Source of the DNA: Variovorax paradoxus B4
GTDB taxonomy: Bacteria > Pseudomonadota > Gammaproteobacteria > Burkholderiales > Burkholderiaceae_C
Assembly: GCF_000463015.1 (NCBI RefSeq)
Contig: NC_022247.1
Coordinates: forward strand, 124,001 to 188,000
Length of the DNA stretch: 64,000 nt
Direction of reading: 5' to 3'
The notes beneath the pieces are model-generated. The model saw only the letters and a program-made list of their open reading frames with translations. It searched no databases and had not been told where the DNA came from. Position numbers and translations under genes: made by a program. This document shows, one piece after another, positions 16,757-25,004 of the stretch. Position 1 is the stretch's first letter; each line of letters opens with the position of its first letter.

Positions 16757-17788
16757 ATGAGCACCAGCCCGCCTTCCTCTCCCGTGACCATTCGCGACGT
16801 CGCCCGCGCCGCCGGTGTGCATGTGTCGACGGTGTCGCGCGCGCTCAGCCCCGAGAAGCGCTCGCTGATCAGCGACGAGGTGCTGCGCGTGGTGGAAGAG
16901 GCCGCGCAGCGCCTGGGCTACCGGCCCAACCGCGCGGCCTCGGCCCTGCGCACGGGCCGCACCCACACCATCGGCGTGCTGGTGCCCGACATCACGAACG
17001 CGGTGTTCCCGCCCATCCTGCAGGGCATCGAGGCCAGCGCGGCGGCGCGCGGTTACTTCGTGTTCGTCACCAACGTGGTCGACCCTGCGCTCGCGCGGCC
17101 GGTGCTCGAACGCATGCTGGCGCAGCGCGTCGACGGCGTGATCCTGGCCACTGCCACGCGCGACGATCCGCTGGTCGATTTCGTCGCCAGGGCCGGCATG
17201 ACCGCGGTGCTGGTCAACCGCGCCGACGAAACCGGCCGCCTGCCGGCCGTGGTGAGCGACGACCGGCTTGCGATGAAGCTCGCAGTCGACCACCTCGTGG
17301 GCCTGGGCCACAAGCGCATCGCGCACCTTGCAGGGCCGCAGAACATTCCCACCGGCGTGGGTCGCCGCCTGGGCGTGGAGCAGGCGCTGCGCGACCACCG
17401 CATGAAGCCGTTCCGCGTGGTCGAGTGCGCGAGCTACAGCCGCGAGGCCGGCGCGGTGGCCATGCAGCAGATGCTCGAAGCCGGTCCTCCCCCGCAGGCC
17501 GTGGTGTGCTGCAACGATCTCGTGGCGCTGGGCGCCTACGATGCGCTGCGCCGGGCCGGCCTGCGCGTGCCGAAGGACATCTCGGTCACCGGCCACAACG
17601 ACATGCCGCTGGTCGACATGGTCGACCCGCCGCTCACCACCATCCGCCTGCCGCACCGCGAACTCGGCTGGCGTGCGGCCGAGATGCTGTTCGAGGAGAT
17701 CGACGGCCGCGCGATGTCGGCATCGACCGTGGTGCTGCGGCCCGAACTCGTGGTGCGCAAGTCGACCGGTGCGCCGGCCGCGCGCTGA
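16757..17788 (+). CDS. LacI-family transcriptional regulator of the ring-cleavage operon
   Basis: A 343-residue repressor-type protein. The N-terminal helix-turn-helix TIRDVARAAGVHVSTVSRAL (about residues 11-30) and hinge NRAASALRTGRTHTIGVLVPD precede a periplasmic-binding-type effector domain ending in the usual VVLRPELVVRKS. It is divergent from the dioxygenase operon, and both the operon and its own start have matching operator palindromes. It probably represses both until a pathway intermediate binds. Effector unknown. Confidence 0.9.
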   Translation: MSTSPPSSPVTIRDVARAAGVHVSTVSRALSPEKRSLISDEVLRVVEEAAQRLGYRPNRAASALRTGRTHTIGVLVPDITNAVFPPILQGIEASAAARGYFVFVTNVVDPALARPVLERMLAQRVDGVILATATRDDPLVDFVARAGMTAVLVNRADETGRLPAVVSDDRLAMKLAVDHLVGLGHKRIAHLAGPQNIPTGVGRRLGVEQALRDHRMKPFRVVECASYSREAGAVAMQQMLEAGPPPQAVVCCNDLVALGAYDALRRAGLRVPKDISVTGHNDMPLVDMVDPPLTTIRLPHRELGWRAAEMLFEEIDGRAMSASTVVLRPELVVRKSTGAPAAR

Positions 17789-19468
17789 CTAGCCGGACCG
17801 GCGCACGGTTTTCTTGCGCGCCGCCGGCCGCCGCGGCGGCTTCGCTTCGAGCACCAGCTCGGCCGGCAGCGTGTCGTTCCACGATTCGGTGAAGTACGCA
17901 CGGTCGCTCGGCACCAGCTGCGGCAATGCTTCTCGCAGCAAAGCCAGCGACTGCTCGGCCGCCTTCAGGTCGCCCACGTGCGCCGCGTACCAGGCGTGCT
18001 CGAACAGCAGGCTGCAATGCTGCAGGCCGGGGTAGCGCCGCCGGCCCGCCTGGTGGTCGGCCAGCCGTGCCTGCGCCACCTCGACCCAGCGCGCGGGCCA
18101 GTGCGCGGCATCGAAGGCGTCCGCGAGCGGCCCGGCGAGCTGCGAGATCGCGGCCGGGTCCAGCGGCTTCTGCGCGCGGAACTGCGCGAGCGCGGGCTGC
18201 GGTTCGGGCCGGCAGTGGCCGCGCGCGATGCGCATCAGGTAGATCGCGTTCCAGGCCGAGCGGCCCTGGCCGTCGGTGTGGCCGCAGAGCCATTCGCTGA
18301 AGGCGATCCACTGCACCGCGCGGCGCGTGGTGTCGGCATGCCCGTCGTGCGCGAGCGCCGGCAGGTCGGACAGGCCCACGCGGTCGAACAGCCATGCGGC
18401 CATGCCCATGTTGGCGGCCACGTGCTGCGCCGCGTCGAGGGAGTGCGATTCGAAGGCGGCGGCCAGGGCTTCGCCGAAGCGCTGCAACGACTCTTCGGCG
18501 AGCGCTGCGGCCGTTGGCTTGTCGTCGGCGGAGAGCCCCAGCGCGCGCGAGCGGCACACCAGCGCCCAGAGGTTGCACCATTCGAAGCGCACGTCGGGGT
18601 GGTGCCGCAGCACCAGGCCGCGCGCCGCATCGTTCGCCATGCCGCCCAGCAGCGACTGCGCGAGCGGCAGGTCGCGTGCGGTATAGGCGCACCAGGCCGA
18701 GACGATGCACTCCATCGCGCCCAGGTAGTCGTTGCCCGCCACATGGTGGGCGAGCCGCTGCTTCTTGAGCGCCTGCAGGCGGCGGCGCGCCTGCTCGTTG
18801 TCGCCGAGGCGGCGCCACAGCATCGCCTCGTTGAGCGTGACCAGCGCGCGCTGGAAATCGGTGGCGGCGAGTGTGCCGGCGAGGCGGATCGACTCCAGCG
18901 CACTGGCCGGCGATCCGGCCGTGCTGCCACCCGCCACCGGCGCCATGAGCCGGCCTTGCCTTGCCGCCTGCTGGGAGGCCACCAGCTGCTTCCAGAACGC
19001 GGCGTCCTGCAGGTGCACGGCATCGGGCGGCGGCGAGCCGGGCTCGGCCGTGCGGGCCTTGCGTGAGCGCAGCCCCAGGAAAGAAGCCACCTCGGCGGCC
19101 GTCGCCGCGCGTCCGCTCACCAGCATGCGCACGCGGCGGGCTTCGGCGGGCGGCAGCCAGAAGGGCCCCTGGCTGCGTCGCTCGGCGTTCAGGAAGCGCG
19201 GCTCGCGCTGCGTGTCCTCGCCCCAGCCGACCTCGATGTTCCAGGCCTTGAAGTCGCGGAACGCGCGGCTCACGACCATGCGCAGCGTGCTCGCGTCGGA
19301 GACTTCGCCGCGCAGGTCGGCCAGCCGCACGAGGCCGCCTTCGGCATCGTGCGCGTGCTTCATGCGTGCGAGCAGCCAGAGCGACTGGAACGCCGCGCGC
19401 TGGCCGTTGGCCGATTGCGGCGAGGTGAGTTCGATGGACAGCGGGGTGAGGGTGGCGATTTGGGGCAC
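17789..19468 (-). CDS. Unknown 559-residue protein, possible winged-helix plus helical-repeat architecture
   Basis: I do not recognise this family. The start is a GTG at 19468. The first ~100 residues (LSIELTSPQ..AAFQSLWLLARM..LVRLADLRGEVSDASTLRMVVSRAFRDFKAW) have the length and pattern of a winged helix, as in SARP/BTAD activators. Residues 190-520 are Ala/Leu-rich helices resembling TPR-type repeats (for example FQRALVTLNEAMLWRRLGDNEQARRRLQALKK). The C-terminus is basic (RRPAARKKTVRRSG). There is no signal peptide or membrane segment. It stands alone, converging directly on the LacI gene with no spacer. A regulator or scaffold is possible, but the function is open. Confidence 0.6.
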   Translation of the reverse strand: MPQIATLTPLSIELTSPQSANGQRAAFQSLWLLARMKHAHDAEGGLVRLADLRGEVSDASTLRMVVSRAFRDFKAWNIEVGWGEDTQREPRFLNAERRSQGPFWLPPAEARRVRMLVSGRAATAAEVASFLGLRSRKARTAEPGSPPPDAVHLQDAAFWKQLVASQQAARQGRLMAPVAGGSTAGSPASALESIRLAGTLAATDFQRALVTLNEAMLWRRLGDNEQARRRLQALKKQRLAHHVAGNDYLGAMECIVSAWCAYTARDLPLAQSLLGGMANDAARGLVLRHHPDVRFEWCNLWALVCRSRALGLSADDKPTAAALAEESLQRFGEALAAAFESHSLDAAQHVAANMGMAAWLFDRVGLSDLPALAHDGHADTTRRAVQWIAFSEWLCGHTDGQGRSAWNAIYLMRIARGHCRPEPQPALAQFRAQKPLDPAAISQLAGPLADAFDAAHWPARWVEVAQARLADHQAGRRRYPGLQHCSLLFEHAWYAAHVGDLKAAEQSLALLREALPQLVPSDRAYFTESWNDTLPAELVLEAKPPRRPAARKKTVRRSG

Positions 19469-19496
19469 GCCCCGGATTGAACCTCAAATTCGGTCG

Positions 19497-19715
19497 TCAG
19501 CGATGCCGATCGAGCAGCCCGGCCACCTCGCTGCGGCCGATGCCCAGGTCGCGCAGCTCGTGCTCGCTCATGCCAGCCAGATGCCGGGCGTCCGTGTGGG
19601 CGCGGCGGCGCTCTGCAGCGCGGCGGCGCCAGCTGCGCAGGGCATGCATCAGGCGTTGATGAAAAGGCGAGTGCGTCGGCGCGGTCACGATGGGCTCCTT
19701 GTTGGGAGCGCTCAT
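19497..19715 (-). CDS. DUF1127 (YjiS-like) small basic protein
   Basis: A 72-residue protein ending in the DUF1127 signature HLAGMSEHELRDLGIGRSEVAGLL after a basic RSWRRRAAERRRAH stretch. The family is common in proteobacteria, is often stress-regulated, and in some alphaproteobacteria affects small-RNA or phosphate responses. No specific role is known here. The ATG at 19715 is preferred over an upstream ATG at 19772, which would overlap the divergent LysR promoter. Confidence 0.78.
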   Translation of the reverse strand: MSAPNKEPIVTAPTHSPFHQRLMHALRSWRRRAAERRRAHTDARHLAGMSEHELRDLGIGRSEVAGLLDRHR

Positions 19716-19777
19716 CTTGCGGCGAGGCATGCTATTGTGGAAGTTGAGATTCCTGACACCTTCAATCAGCATTCCTG

Positions 19778-20668
19778 ATGCGACAGCTCAACCTCGACCA
19801 ACTCCGCACGCTCATTGCCATCGCCGACCTCGGCACCTTCTCGGCGGCGGCCAAGGCGCTGCACCTCGCGCAGCCCACGGTGAGCCTGCACATCAGCGAA
19901 CTCGAATCGCGGCTGGGCGCGCCGCTGGTGGTGCGCGGCAACCGCCGCGTCACGCCCACGGCCGCCGGCGCGGCACTGGTCGAACGCGGGCGCAAGCTGC
20001 TGCGCGACACAGACGACGCCGTCGAAGCCGTCAAGCGCCAGGCCGAAGGCCGCACGGGCCGCGTGCGGCTCGGCACTTCCACCGGCGTGGTGGTCGACCT
20101 GCTGCCGCAGGTGCTTGAAGCGCTGGGCGCCCGGCATGCGGGCATCGACGTGGAGGTCAGCATCCTCGGCTCGTACGAGGCGATGGCGCGGCTGGCCGCC
20201 GGCACGCTCGACGTCGGGCTGGTGGCCATGCCGCAGCCGCCGCTGCGCGACCTGGTCGTCACGCCCTGGCGCGACCAGGCCATGATGGCCTTCGTGCCGC
20301 AGCGCTGGAAGGCACCGAAGCGCGTCACGCCGGCCTGGCTGGCCGCGCAGCCGCTGATCTTCAACGACGCCAGCACCCACATGTACCGGCTCTCGATGGA
20401 GTGGTTCGCTGCGGCCGGCTTCGCGCCGCGTGCGCGCATCGAGCTCAACTACGACGCCGCGATCCGCAGCCTGGTGGCCGCCGGCTACGGCGCCGCGCTG
20501 CTGCCGCTGCAGCAGACCACGGATGCGGCTCTGAACGAGCGCATGCAGATCCTGCCGATCGCGCCCAGGCTCACGCGCCGCTTGGGCATCGCACACCGCC
20601 TGCCCGGCATGCTCGACGGTGCGACGCAGAGCGTGCTGAAGGTGCTGACGACGTTTCGCCAGCTCTGA
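19778..20668 (+). CDS. LysR-family transcriptional regulator
   Basis: A 296-residue LysR regulator. The winged helix NLDQLRTLIAIADLGTFSAAAKALHLAQPTVSLHISELESRLG occupies residues 4-50, and the effector domain follows. It is divergent from the DUF1127 gene and converges on amiR with 4 bases between stops. No metabolic partner gene is adjacent, so the target is unknown. The spacer on its 5' side contains the repeated CAGGAAT (minus strand), which might be part of a binding site. Confidence 0.85.
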   Translation: MRQLNLDQLRTLIAIADLGTFSAAAKALHLAQPTVSLHISELESRLGAPLVVRGNRRVTPTAAGAALVERGRKLLRDTDDAVEAVKRQAEGRTGRVRLGTSTGVVVDLLPQVLEALGARHAGIDVEVSILGSYEAMARLAAGTLDVGLVAMPQPPLRDLVVTPWRDQAMMAFVPQRWKAPKRVTPAWLAAQPLIFNDASTHMYRLSMEWFAAAGFAPRARIELNYDAAIRSLVAAGYGAALLPLQQTTDAALNERMQILPIAPRLTRRLGIAHRLPGMLDGATQSVLKVLTTFRQL

Positions 20669-20672
20669 TTCT

Positions 20673-21320
20673 TCAATTCTGGCCGGGTCTGCGCGCGCCG
20701 AGCGAAAGAATTTCGTTGGCGTTGACGATGGCCGCGGCGATTTCTTCCATGGTCGTGCGCTTGCTCATCGCCTGGTCGCGGATCAGGTCGTGTGCCTGCC
20801 CTTCGGAAACGCTGTGTGTCTTCATGAGAATGCTCTTGGCTTCGGCGAGCTGCCGTACACCGAGCAGCTTGGCCTCGACCTTGCGCAGGCGCCGCGCGAG
20901 CGAACGGCTTTCCTTGTGCGCCTCGCGCGCCACCACCAGTGCAGAGAGCAACCCGAAGGAGCGCACCGGCGAGGGAAGCACCGCCTTGGCGCCGATCTCC
21001 AGCACGGCCTCGACGATGGTCGGATTCTCGTAGGTCACCACGGCGATGATGGCGGGCGCTTCTTCGCTCTGGGTCCATTCGAAGCGCAGGTTGATGAAGT
21101 CGGGCTGCACCGCCATGAAGGCCACGTCGATGCCCTCGGGAAGCACCTGCACCGGCGGCCAGAAGGCCTGCACCTGGCAGCCGATGCGCTGCAGTTGCTG
21201 CGTGATGTGTCGGCCGTCGGCGTCGTCAGGGTGGATCACCGCGATCTTCAGCAGGCGCAGCTCTTTCAGCTGCGGCGGCGTCACCCGCAGGGTGTGTCGC
21301 TTGGGGGCGGCGTCGTCCAT
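20673..21320 (-). CDS. amiR: AmiR/NasT-type ANTAR antiterminator
   Basis: A 215-residue RNA-binding regulator. An N-terminal pseudo-receiver domain (about residues 24-140, LKIAVIHPDDADGRHITQQL onwards) lacks a clear phosphoacceptor set, as in AmiR. A helical linker (ARRLRKVEAKLLGVRQLAEAKSILMK) leads to the C-terminal ANTAR helices (SEGQAHDLIRDQAMSKRTTMEEIAAAIVNANE). In Pseudomonas, AmiC holds AmiR inactive until an amide binds, and free AmiR prevents termination in the leader of the amidase operon. This gene is the last of the 12.5-kb operon and starts 1 base after amiC. A fitting leader target is at 33362-33446. Confidence 0.92.
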   Translation of the reverse strand: MDDAAPKRHTLRVTPPQLKELRLLKIAVIHPDDADGRHITQQLQRIGCQVQAFWPPVQVLPEGIDVAFMAVQPDFINLRFEWTQSEEAPAIIAVVTYENPTIVEAVLEIGAKAVLPSPVRSFGLLSALVVAREAHKESRSLARRLRKVEAKLLGVRQLAEAKSILMKTHSVSEGQAHDLIRDQAMSKRTTMEEIAAAIVNANEILSLGARRPGQN

Positions 21321-21321
21321 C

Positions 21322-22476
21322 CTAGAGCTCCAGCGTATCGAGCCTGGCCGTCCAGTCGCCCAGCGAGTGAGTGACCAGATAAGGATCGGGGTACACCGCG
21401 CGCGTCGCCTGCCGAACGATGGTGAACTGCCCGTGCGCATCGACCCGCCCGATGCGCGGGTAAAGGCAGGTGTGATGGTTCGCCGGATCGATCTTCACGC
21501 GCCCCTGCGGCGCATCGAACTCGCTGCCCAGGATGTGCGGCAGGATCTCCGCAATGCCGTCGCTGCCCGATTGGCGGAACGCATTGGCGAAGATGTGCAT
21601 CTGGAAATACGAGGCCTCCCAGCACAGGTTGGGCACGCAGCCGTCGCCGAAGCGTTCGCGCAGCCGCGCGAGGCAGCGCCGGTTGGCGGCCGAGTCGATC
21701 GACTGGAAATACGGCGCCGCGGTGAAGTGCCCCGTGGCCACGCCAGGCCCCATCTGCGAGATCTCGGCCTCCGATGTGGTGAGGCTCGAGATCGGCATCG
21801 TCTTCGGATCGAAGCCCGCTTCCGCGTACGCGCGGTAGAGGCTCGCCGTGGAGTCACCCACCACGGTCGAGAAGATGAAGTCGGGCCGCTTGTGGCGGAT
21901 GTCGTCCATGATCGCGCGGTAGTCCTTTTCGGTGGCGTCGAGCGCCACGTAGCGCTCGCCGAGTTTCTCGCTGCCGGGACGCTGCATCACCAGCTCGCCC
22001 ATGATGCGGTTCGACTCGTAGGGATAGATGTAGTCGGAGCCGATCAGGTAGACGCGCGAACCGAAGTTCGTGGTCATGAACTCCGCCAGCTGCACGCTGT
22101 TCTGATTGGGTGCGGCGCCGGTGTAGATGACGTTGCCCGAGTACTCGAAGCCCTCGTAGAGCGTGGGGTAGAACAGCAGCTTGTTCCATTTCTCGATCAC
22201 CGGGATCACGGCCTTGCGGCTGCTCGACATGTAGCACCCGAAGATCACATTGACACGGTCCTGCACGATCAGCTTCTCGGCCAGCTGGGCGTAGCGCGCA
22301 GGGTTGGATTGCGGGTCGTAGCGCACCGCCACGATCTCGCGGCCGTCGACGCCGCCGGCTTCGTTGATTTCCTCGATGGCGAGCAGCGCGCCCTGCAGCT
22401 GCGACAGCCCGATCGTCGAAGTGACGCCGGTTTCCGAGTACAGGATGCCAACGCGAATGGGGTCCTTGTCAGCCAC
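21322..22476 (-). CDS. amiC: AmiC-type cytoplasmic amide sensor
   Basis: A 384-residue type I periplasmic-binding-fold protein without any signal peptide (it starts MADKDPIRVGILYSETG), which points to the cytoplasmic sensor AmiC rather than a transporter component. Family features include GCYMSSSRKAVIPVIEKWNKLLFYPTLYEGFEYSGNVIYTGAAPNQN and VGSDYIYP-like GSDYIYPYESNR. It should bind short amides and control AmiR, whose gene follows after 1 base. It is a paralogue of the operon's secreted binding protein (31985-33178), so the operon contains both an external and an internal receptor of the same fold. Confidence 0.9.
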   Translation of the reverse strand: MADKDPIRVGILYSETGVTSTIGLSQLQGALLAIEEINEAGGVDGREIVAVRYDPQSNPARYAQLAEKLIVQDRVNVIFGCYMSSSRKAVIPVIEKWNKLLFYPTLYEGFEYSGNVIYTGAAPNQNSVQLAEFMTTNFGSRVYLIGSDYIYPYESNRIMGELVMQRPGSEKLGERYVALDATEKDYRAIMDDIRHKRPDFIFSTVVGDSTASLYRAYAEAGFDPKTMPISSLTTSEAEISQMGPGVATGHFTAAPYFQSIDSAANRRCLARLRERFGDGCVPNLCWEASYFQMHIFANAFRQSGSDGIAEILPHILGSEFDAPQGRVKIDPANHHTCLYPRIGRVDAHGQFTIVRQATRAVYPDPYLVTHSLGDWTARLDTLEL

Positions 22477-22512
22477 GGGGGTGTCTCCTGGATGTGTGAA
22501 CCATCATTCTCC

Positions 22513-24180
22513 TCAGTTTGCGGCGGCCAGCCGCGCGCTCATGCGCGCGAGCCGCGCGGGCAGGCTGCGTGCGTCGTCGGCGATGCAATAGTTGCGCCAG
22601 CCGAAGATCCGGCGCACATACGCGTCGGCTGCGCCATCGACCGCGATGCAGGCCGTGCGCACGCCGGCTTCGCGCGCTTCGGCGACGGCCATGCGGGCGT
22701 CTTCGATCAGGTACTTGGGGTCGTGCACGTCGATGTCGGAAGGCGCGCCGTCGGTTACGAGCAATATCGCGCGCTGGCCTGAAGGCTCGGCGCGCAGGTG
22801 CGATGCGGCATGGCGCAGCGCGGCGCCGATGCGTGTGGAGTAGCGGCCGCGCACCGCGCCGACCACGGCACGCAATGGCGCTTCGAGCGGCCTGCCGAAT
22901 TCCAGCAGGCGGTAGTAGTAGACCTCTGCGCGTGTGTTGGACGAGAAGCCGTGGATGGCGAACCGGTCGGCGCCGCGTGCGTTTGAGTCGGCCAGCAGCA
23001 GCGCGGCCTGCTTTTCGATGTCGAGCAGCGAACGCGCACCGCCATGGACGGGGTCGTTCGCCGATTCCGACAGGTCGAGCAGCACCAGCACGCTGCTCGG
23101 GCGCGGCGCCTTGCCGGGGCGCATGAAGAGGCGCGGATCGGGGCGCAGCCGCAGGCGGCGGTCGACCAGTACCTCGATGGCGGCGTTCAGGTCGACGTCG
23201 TCGCCTTCCCATTGGCGGCGCAGGCGATGGGTGCGGTCGAGCTGACGGGCGCGGGGCAGCGCGAGCGGGGTCATGCGCTCGGTGGTGTTGCTGGCTGCCG
23301 CTTGTTGTTCACGCACCGGCAAGAGACCCTGCCATGCCGGAAGCTTCTCGATCACCGTGCACCAGCCGGGCCGCAGGCGTTCGAGCTTGCGGTCCCATTC
23401 GGGGTAGCTGTAGCGGCCCAGCTCCAGTTCGTCGGCGCCTTCGGGCAACGGGCCATCGCTTTGATTCGCAGCATCGGTATCGGTCGGCGGTGGCGGCCGG
23501 GCACTCGACTGCTGCAGCGCGATGGCTTCGTCGGGCGGCGTTTCGGCCTCGCCGAAATCCCACAAATAGCTGTTGTCGTCGCGGTACGGCGCCGGCACTG
23601 CGTAGTGCTGCGGATCGAAGCGCACGCGCATCTGGCCGAGGTCGTTGGCCAGGATCGACGCGATCGTACGGAAGGCGTCGCAGTCTTCCAGCCCCGCAGA
23701 GGCGACGGTCTCGTCGAACAGGCGGCGCGCCTTGTTGACCCAGTGGTTGTCGTCCTGCCACGCGGGCAGCATCAGCATGCGGTCCATGCGCGAGACGAGC
23801 GCCGCAAAGCCCAGGTCGAGCGGGTCGGGCGCGGGCGCGAGCGATCCGGCGAACCAGCCGTGCACCCCGGGGAAGTCGCGGCACAGCAGCCGCTCGACGC
23901 GTGCGTCCTCGATGGCAGAGACGATGGCGATGCCCATCGGCTTGAGCGTGCGCGCGGGCCGGGCGGGCTGGGAGTGGCGCAGGTGCGCGACCGCATGGGC
24001 CACCATGGCGAAGCGCAGTCGCTCACCGTCGCTGCTGTCGTCGTCCTGCGCAGGGAGCAGCAGCCGCTTGCCCACCAGCACCGCTCTCGTGCCTGCGCTG
24101 CCTTCGAGCGGCTGCACCTCGACGTCGACACCCACCAGCCCACGGGCGAGCAGGGCCAGTGCGGCGTATCTGTCTTTCAT
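22513..24180 (-). CDS. NorD/CobT-like VWA-domain protein
   Basis: A 555-residue protein with a C-terminal von Willebrand A domain. VLVLLDLSESAND carries the DxSxS metal-site (MIDAS) motif, and LLVTDGAPSDIDVHDPKYL supplies the later threonine/aspartate loop. The long N-terminal part is helical and acidic in the middle. This is the form of NorD, CbbO and CoxE partners of MoxR-type AAA+ ATPases, which together remodel or insert metals into enzymes. Its ATG overlaps the stop of the CbbQ-type ATPase gene (ATGA), so the two are a functional pair. In this operon the client is probably the amidase or the transporter; this is inference. Confidence 0.82.
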   Translation of the reverse strand: MKDRYAALALLARGLVGVDVEVQPLEGSAGTRAVLVGKRLLLPAQDDDSSDGERLRFAMVAHAVAHLRHSQPARPARTLKPMGIAIVSAIEDARVERLLCRDFPGVHGWFAGSLAPAPDPLDLGFAALVSRMDRMLMLPAWQDDNHWVNKARRLFDETVASAGLEDCDAFRTIASILANDLGQMRVRFDPQHYAVPAPYRDDNSYLWDFGEAETPPDEAIALQQSSARPPPPTDTDAANQSDGPLPEGADELELGRYSYPEWDRKLERLRPGWCTVIEKLPAWQGLLPVREQQAAASNTTERMTPLALPRARQLDRTHRLRRQWEGDDVDLNAAIEVLVDRRLRLRPDPRLFMRPGKAPRPSSVLVLLDLSESANDPVHGGARSLLDIEKQAALLLADSNARGADRFAIHGFSSNTRAEVYYYRLLEFGRPLEAPLRAVVGAVRGRYSTRIGAALRHAASHLRAEPSGQRAILLVTDGAPSDIDVHDPKYLIEDARMAVAEAREAGVRTACIAVDGAADAYVRRIFGWRNYCIADDARSLPARLARMSARLAAAN

Positions 24181-25004
24181 CCGAACTGGGCTGCGACGAA
24201 GCCCTGCAGCGCGCTGGCCATGTCGGGGTCATCGGTGAGGGCGCGCGTCATCGTCATCTCGCAGCTGTCGCGCGGTGACACGCCGTCGCGGATCAGCACG
24301 CCCGCGTAGATCAGCATGCGCGTCGACACGCCCTCGTCGAGCCCGCGGTGCTTGAGCTCGCGCGAGCAGCGCGCAATGGCCACCAGCTTCGCGGCCAGGT
24401 CGAGCCCGACCGCGGCCTCGTGTGCGACGATTTCCGCTTCGAGGCCGCTGTCGGGGTAGTCGAACTCCAGCGCCGCGAAACGCTGCCGTGTCGAGGGCTT
24501 CATGTCTTTCGCGCTGCTCTGGTAGCCGGGGTTGTACGAGACCACCAGCTGGAAGTCGGGGTGCGCGCGCACCAGTTCGCCCTTCTTGTCGAGCGGAAGG
24601 ATGCGGCGCGCGTCGGTCAGCGGGTGGATCACCACGGTGGTGTCCTGCCGGGCCTCCACCACCTCGTCGAGGTAGCAGATGCCGCCGTGGCGCACCGCCA
24701 GCGTCAACGGGCCGTCGTGCCAGGCCGTGCCGTTTGCATCGAGCAGGTAGCGCCCCACGAGATCGGAGGCCGTCATGTCCTCGTTGCACGCCAGCGTGAC
24801 CAGCGGCCGTCCGAGCGACCACGCCATGTGCTCCACGAAGCGGGTCTTGCCGCAGCCGGTCGGGCCCTTCAGGATCAGCGGCATGCGGTGGCGGTAGGCC
24901 TGTTCATAGAGCGCCACTTCGTTGCCCGCGGGCCGGTAGAAGGGCTCGGTCTCGATGCGGTAGCTGGCGAGCGGATCGGCGCAACGGGGTAAGGCGGCGT
25001 TCAT
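24177..25004 (-). CDS. NorQ/CbbQ-type MoxR AAA+ ATPase
   Basis: A 275-residue AAA+ ATPase: Walker A LKGPTGCGKTRFVE (about residues 44-57), Walker B GGICYLDEVVEAR, sensor VVSYNPGYQSS, and an arginine-finger region KPSTRQRFAALEFDYPD. NorQ/NirQ/CbbQ proteins work with VWA partners to activate client enzymes. Its ATG overlaps the stop of the alpha/beta hydrolase gene and its stop overlaps the VWA gene, giving three coupled genes. In Pseudomonas aeruginosa the amidase operon contains AmiB, another chaperone-like ATPase, so an ATPase here may be the functional equivalent. Confidence 0.88.
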   Translation of the reverse strand: MNAALPRCADPLASYRIETEPFYRPAGNEVALYEQAYRHRMPLILKGPTGCGKTRFVEHMAWSLGRPLVTLACNEDMTASDLVGRYLLDANGTAWHDGPLTLAVRHGGICYLDEVVEARQDTTVVIHPLTDARRILPLDKKGELVRAHPDFQLVVSYNPGYQSSAKDMKPSTRQRFAALEFDYPDSGLEAEIVAHEAAVGLDLAAKLVAIARCSRELKHRGLDEGVSTRMLIYAGVLIRDGVSPRDSCEMTMTRALTDDPDMASALQGFVAAQFG

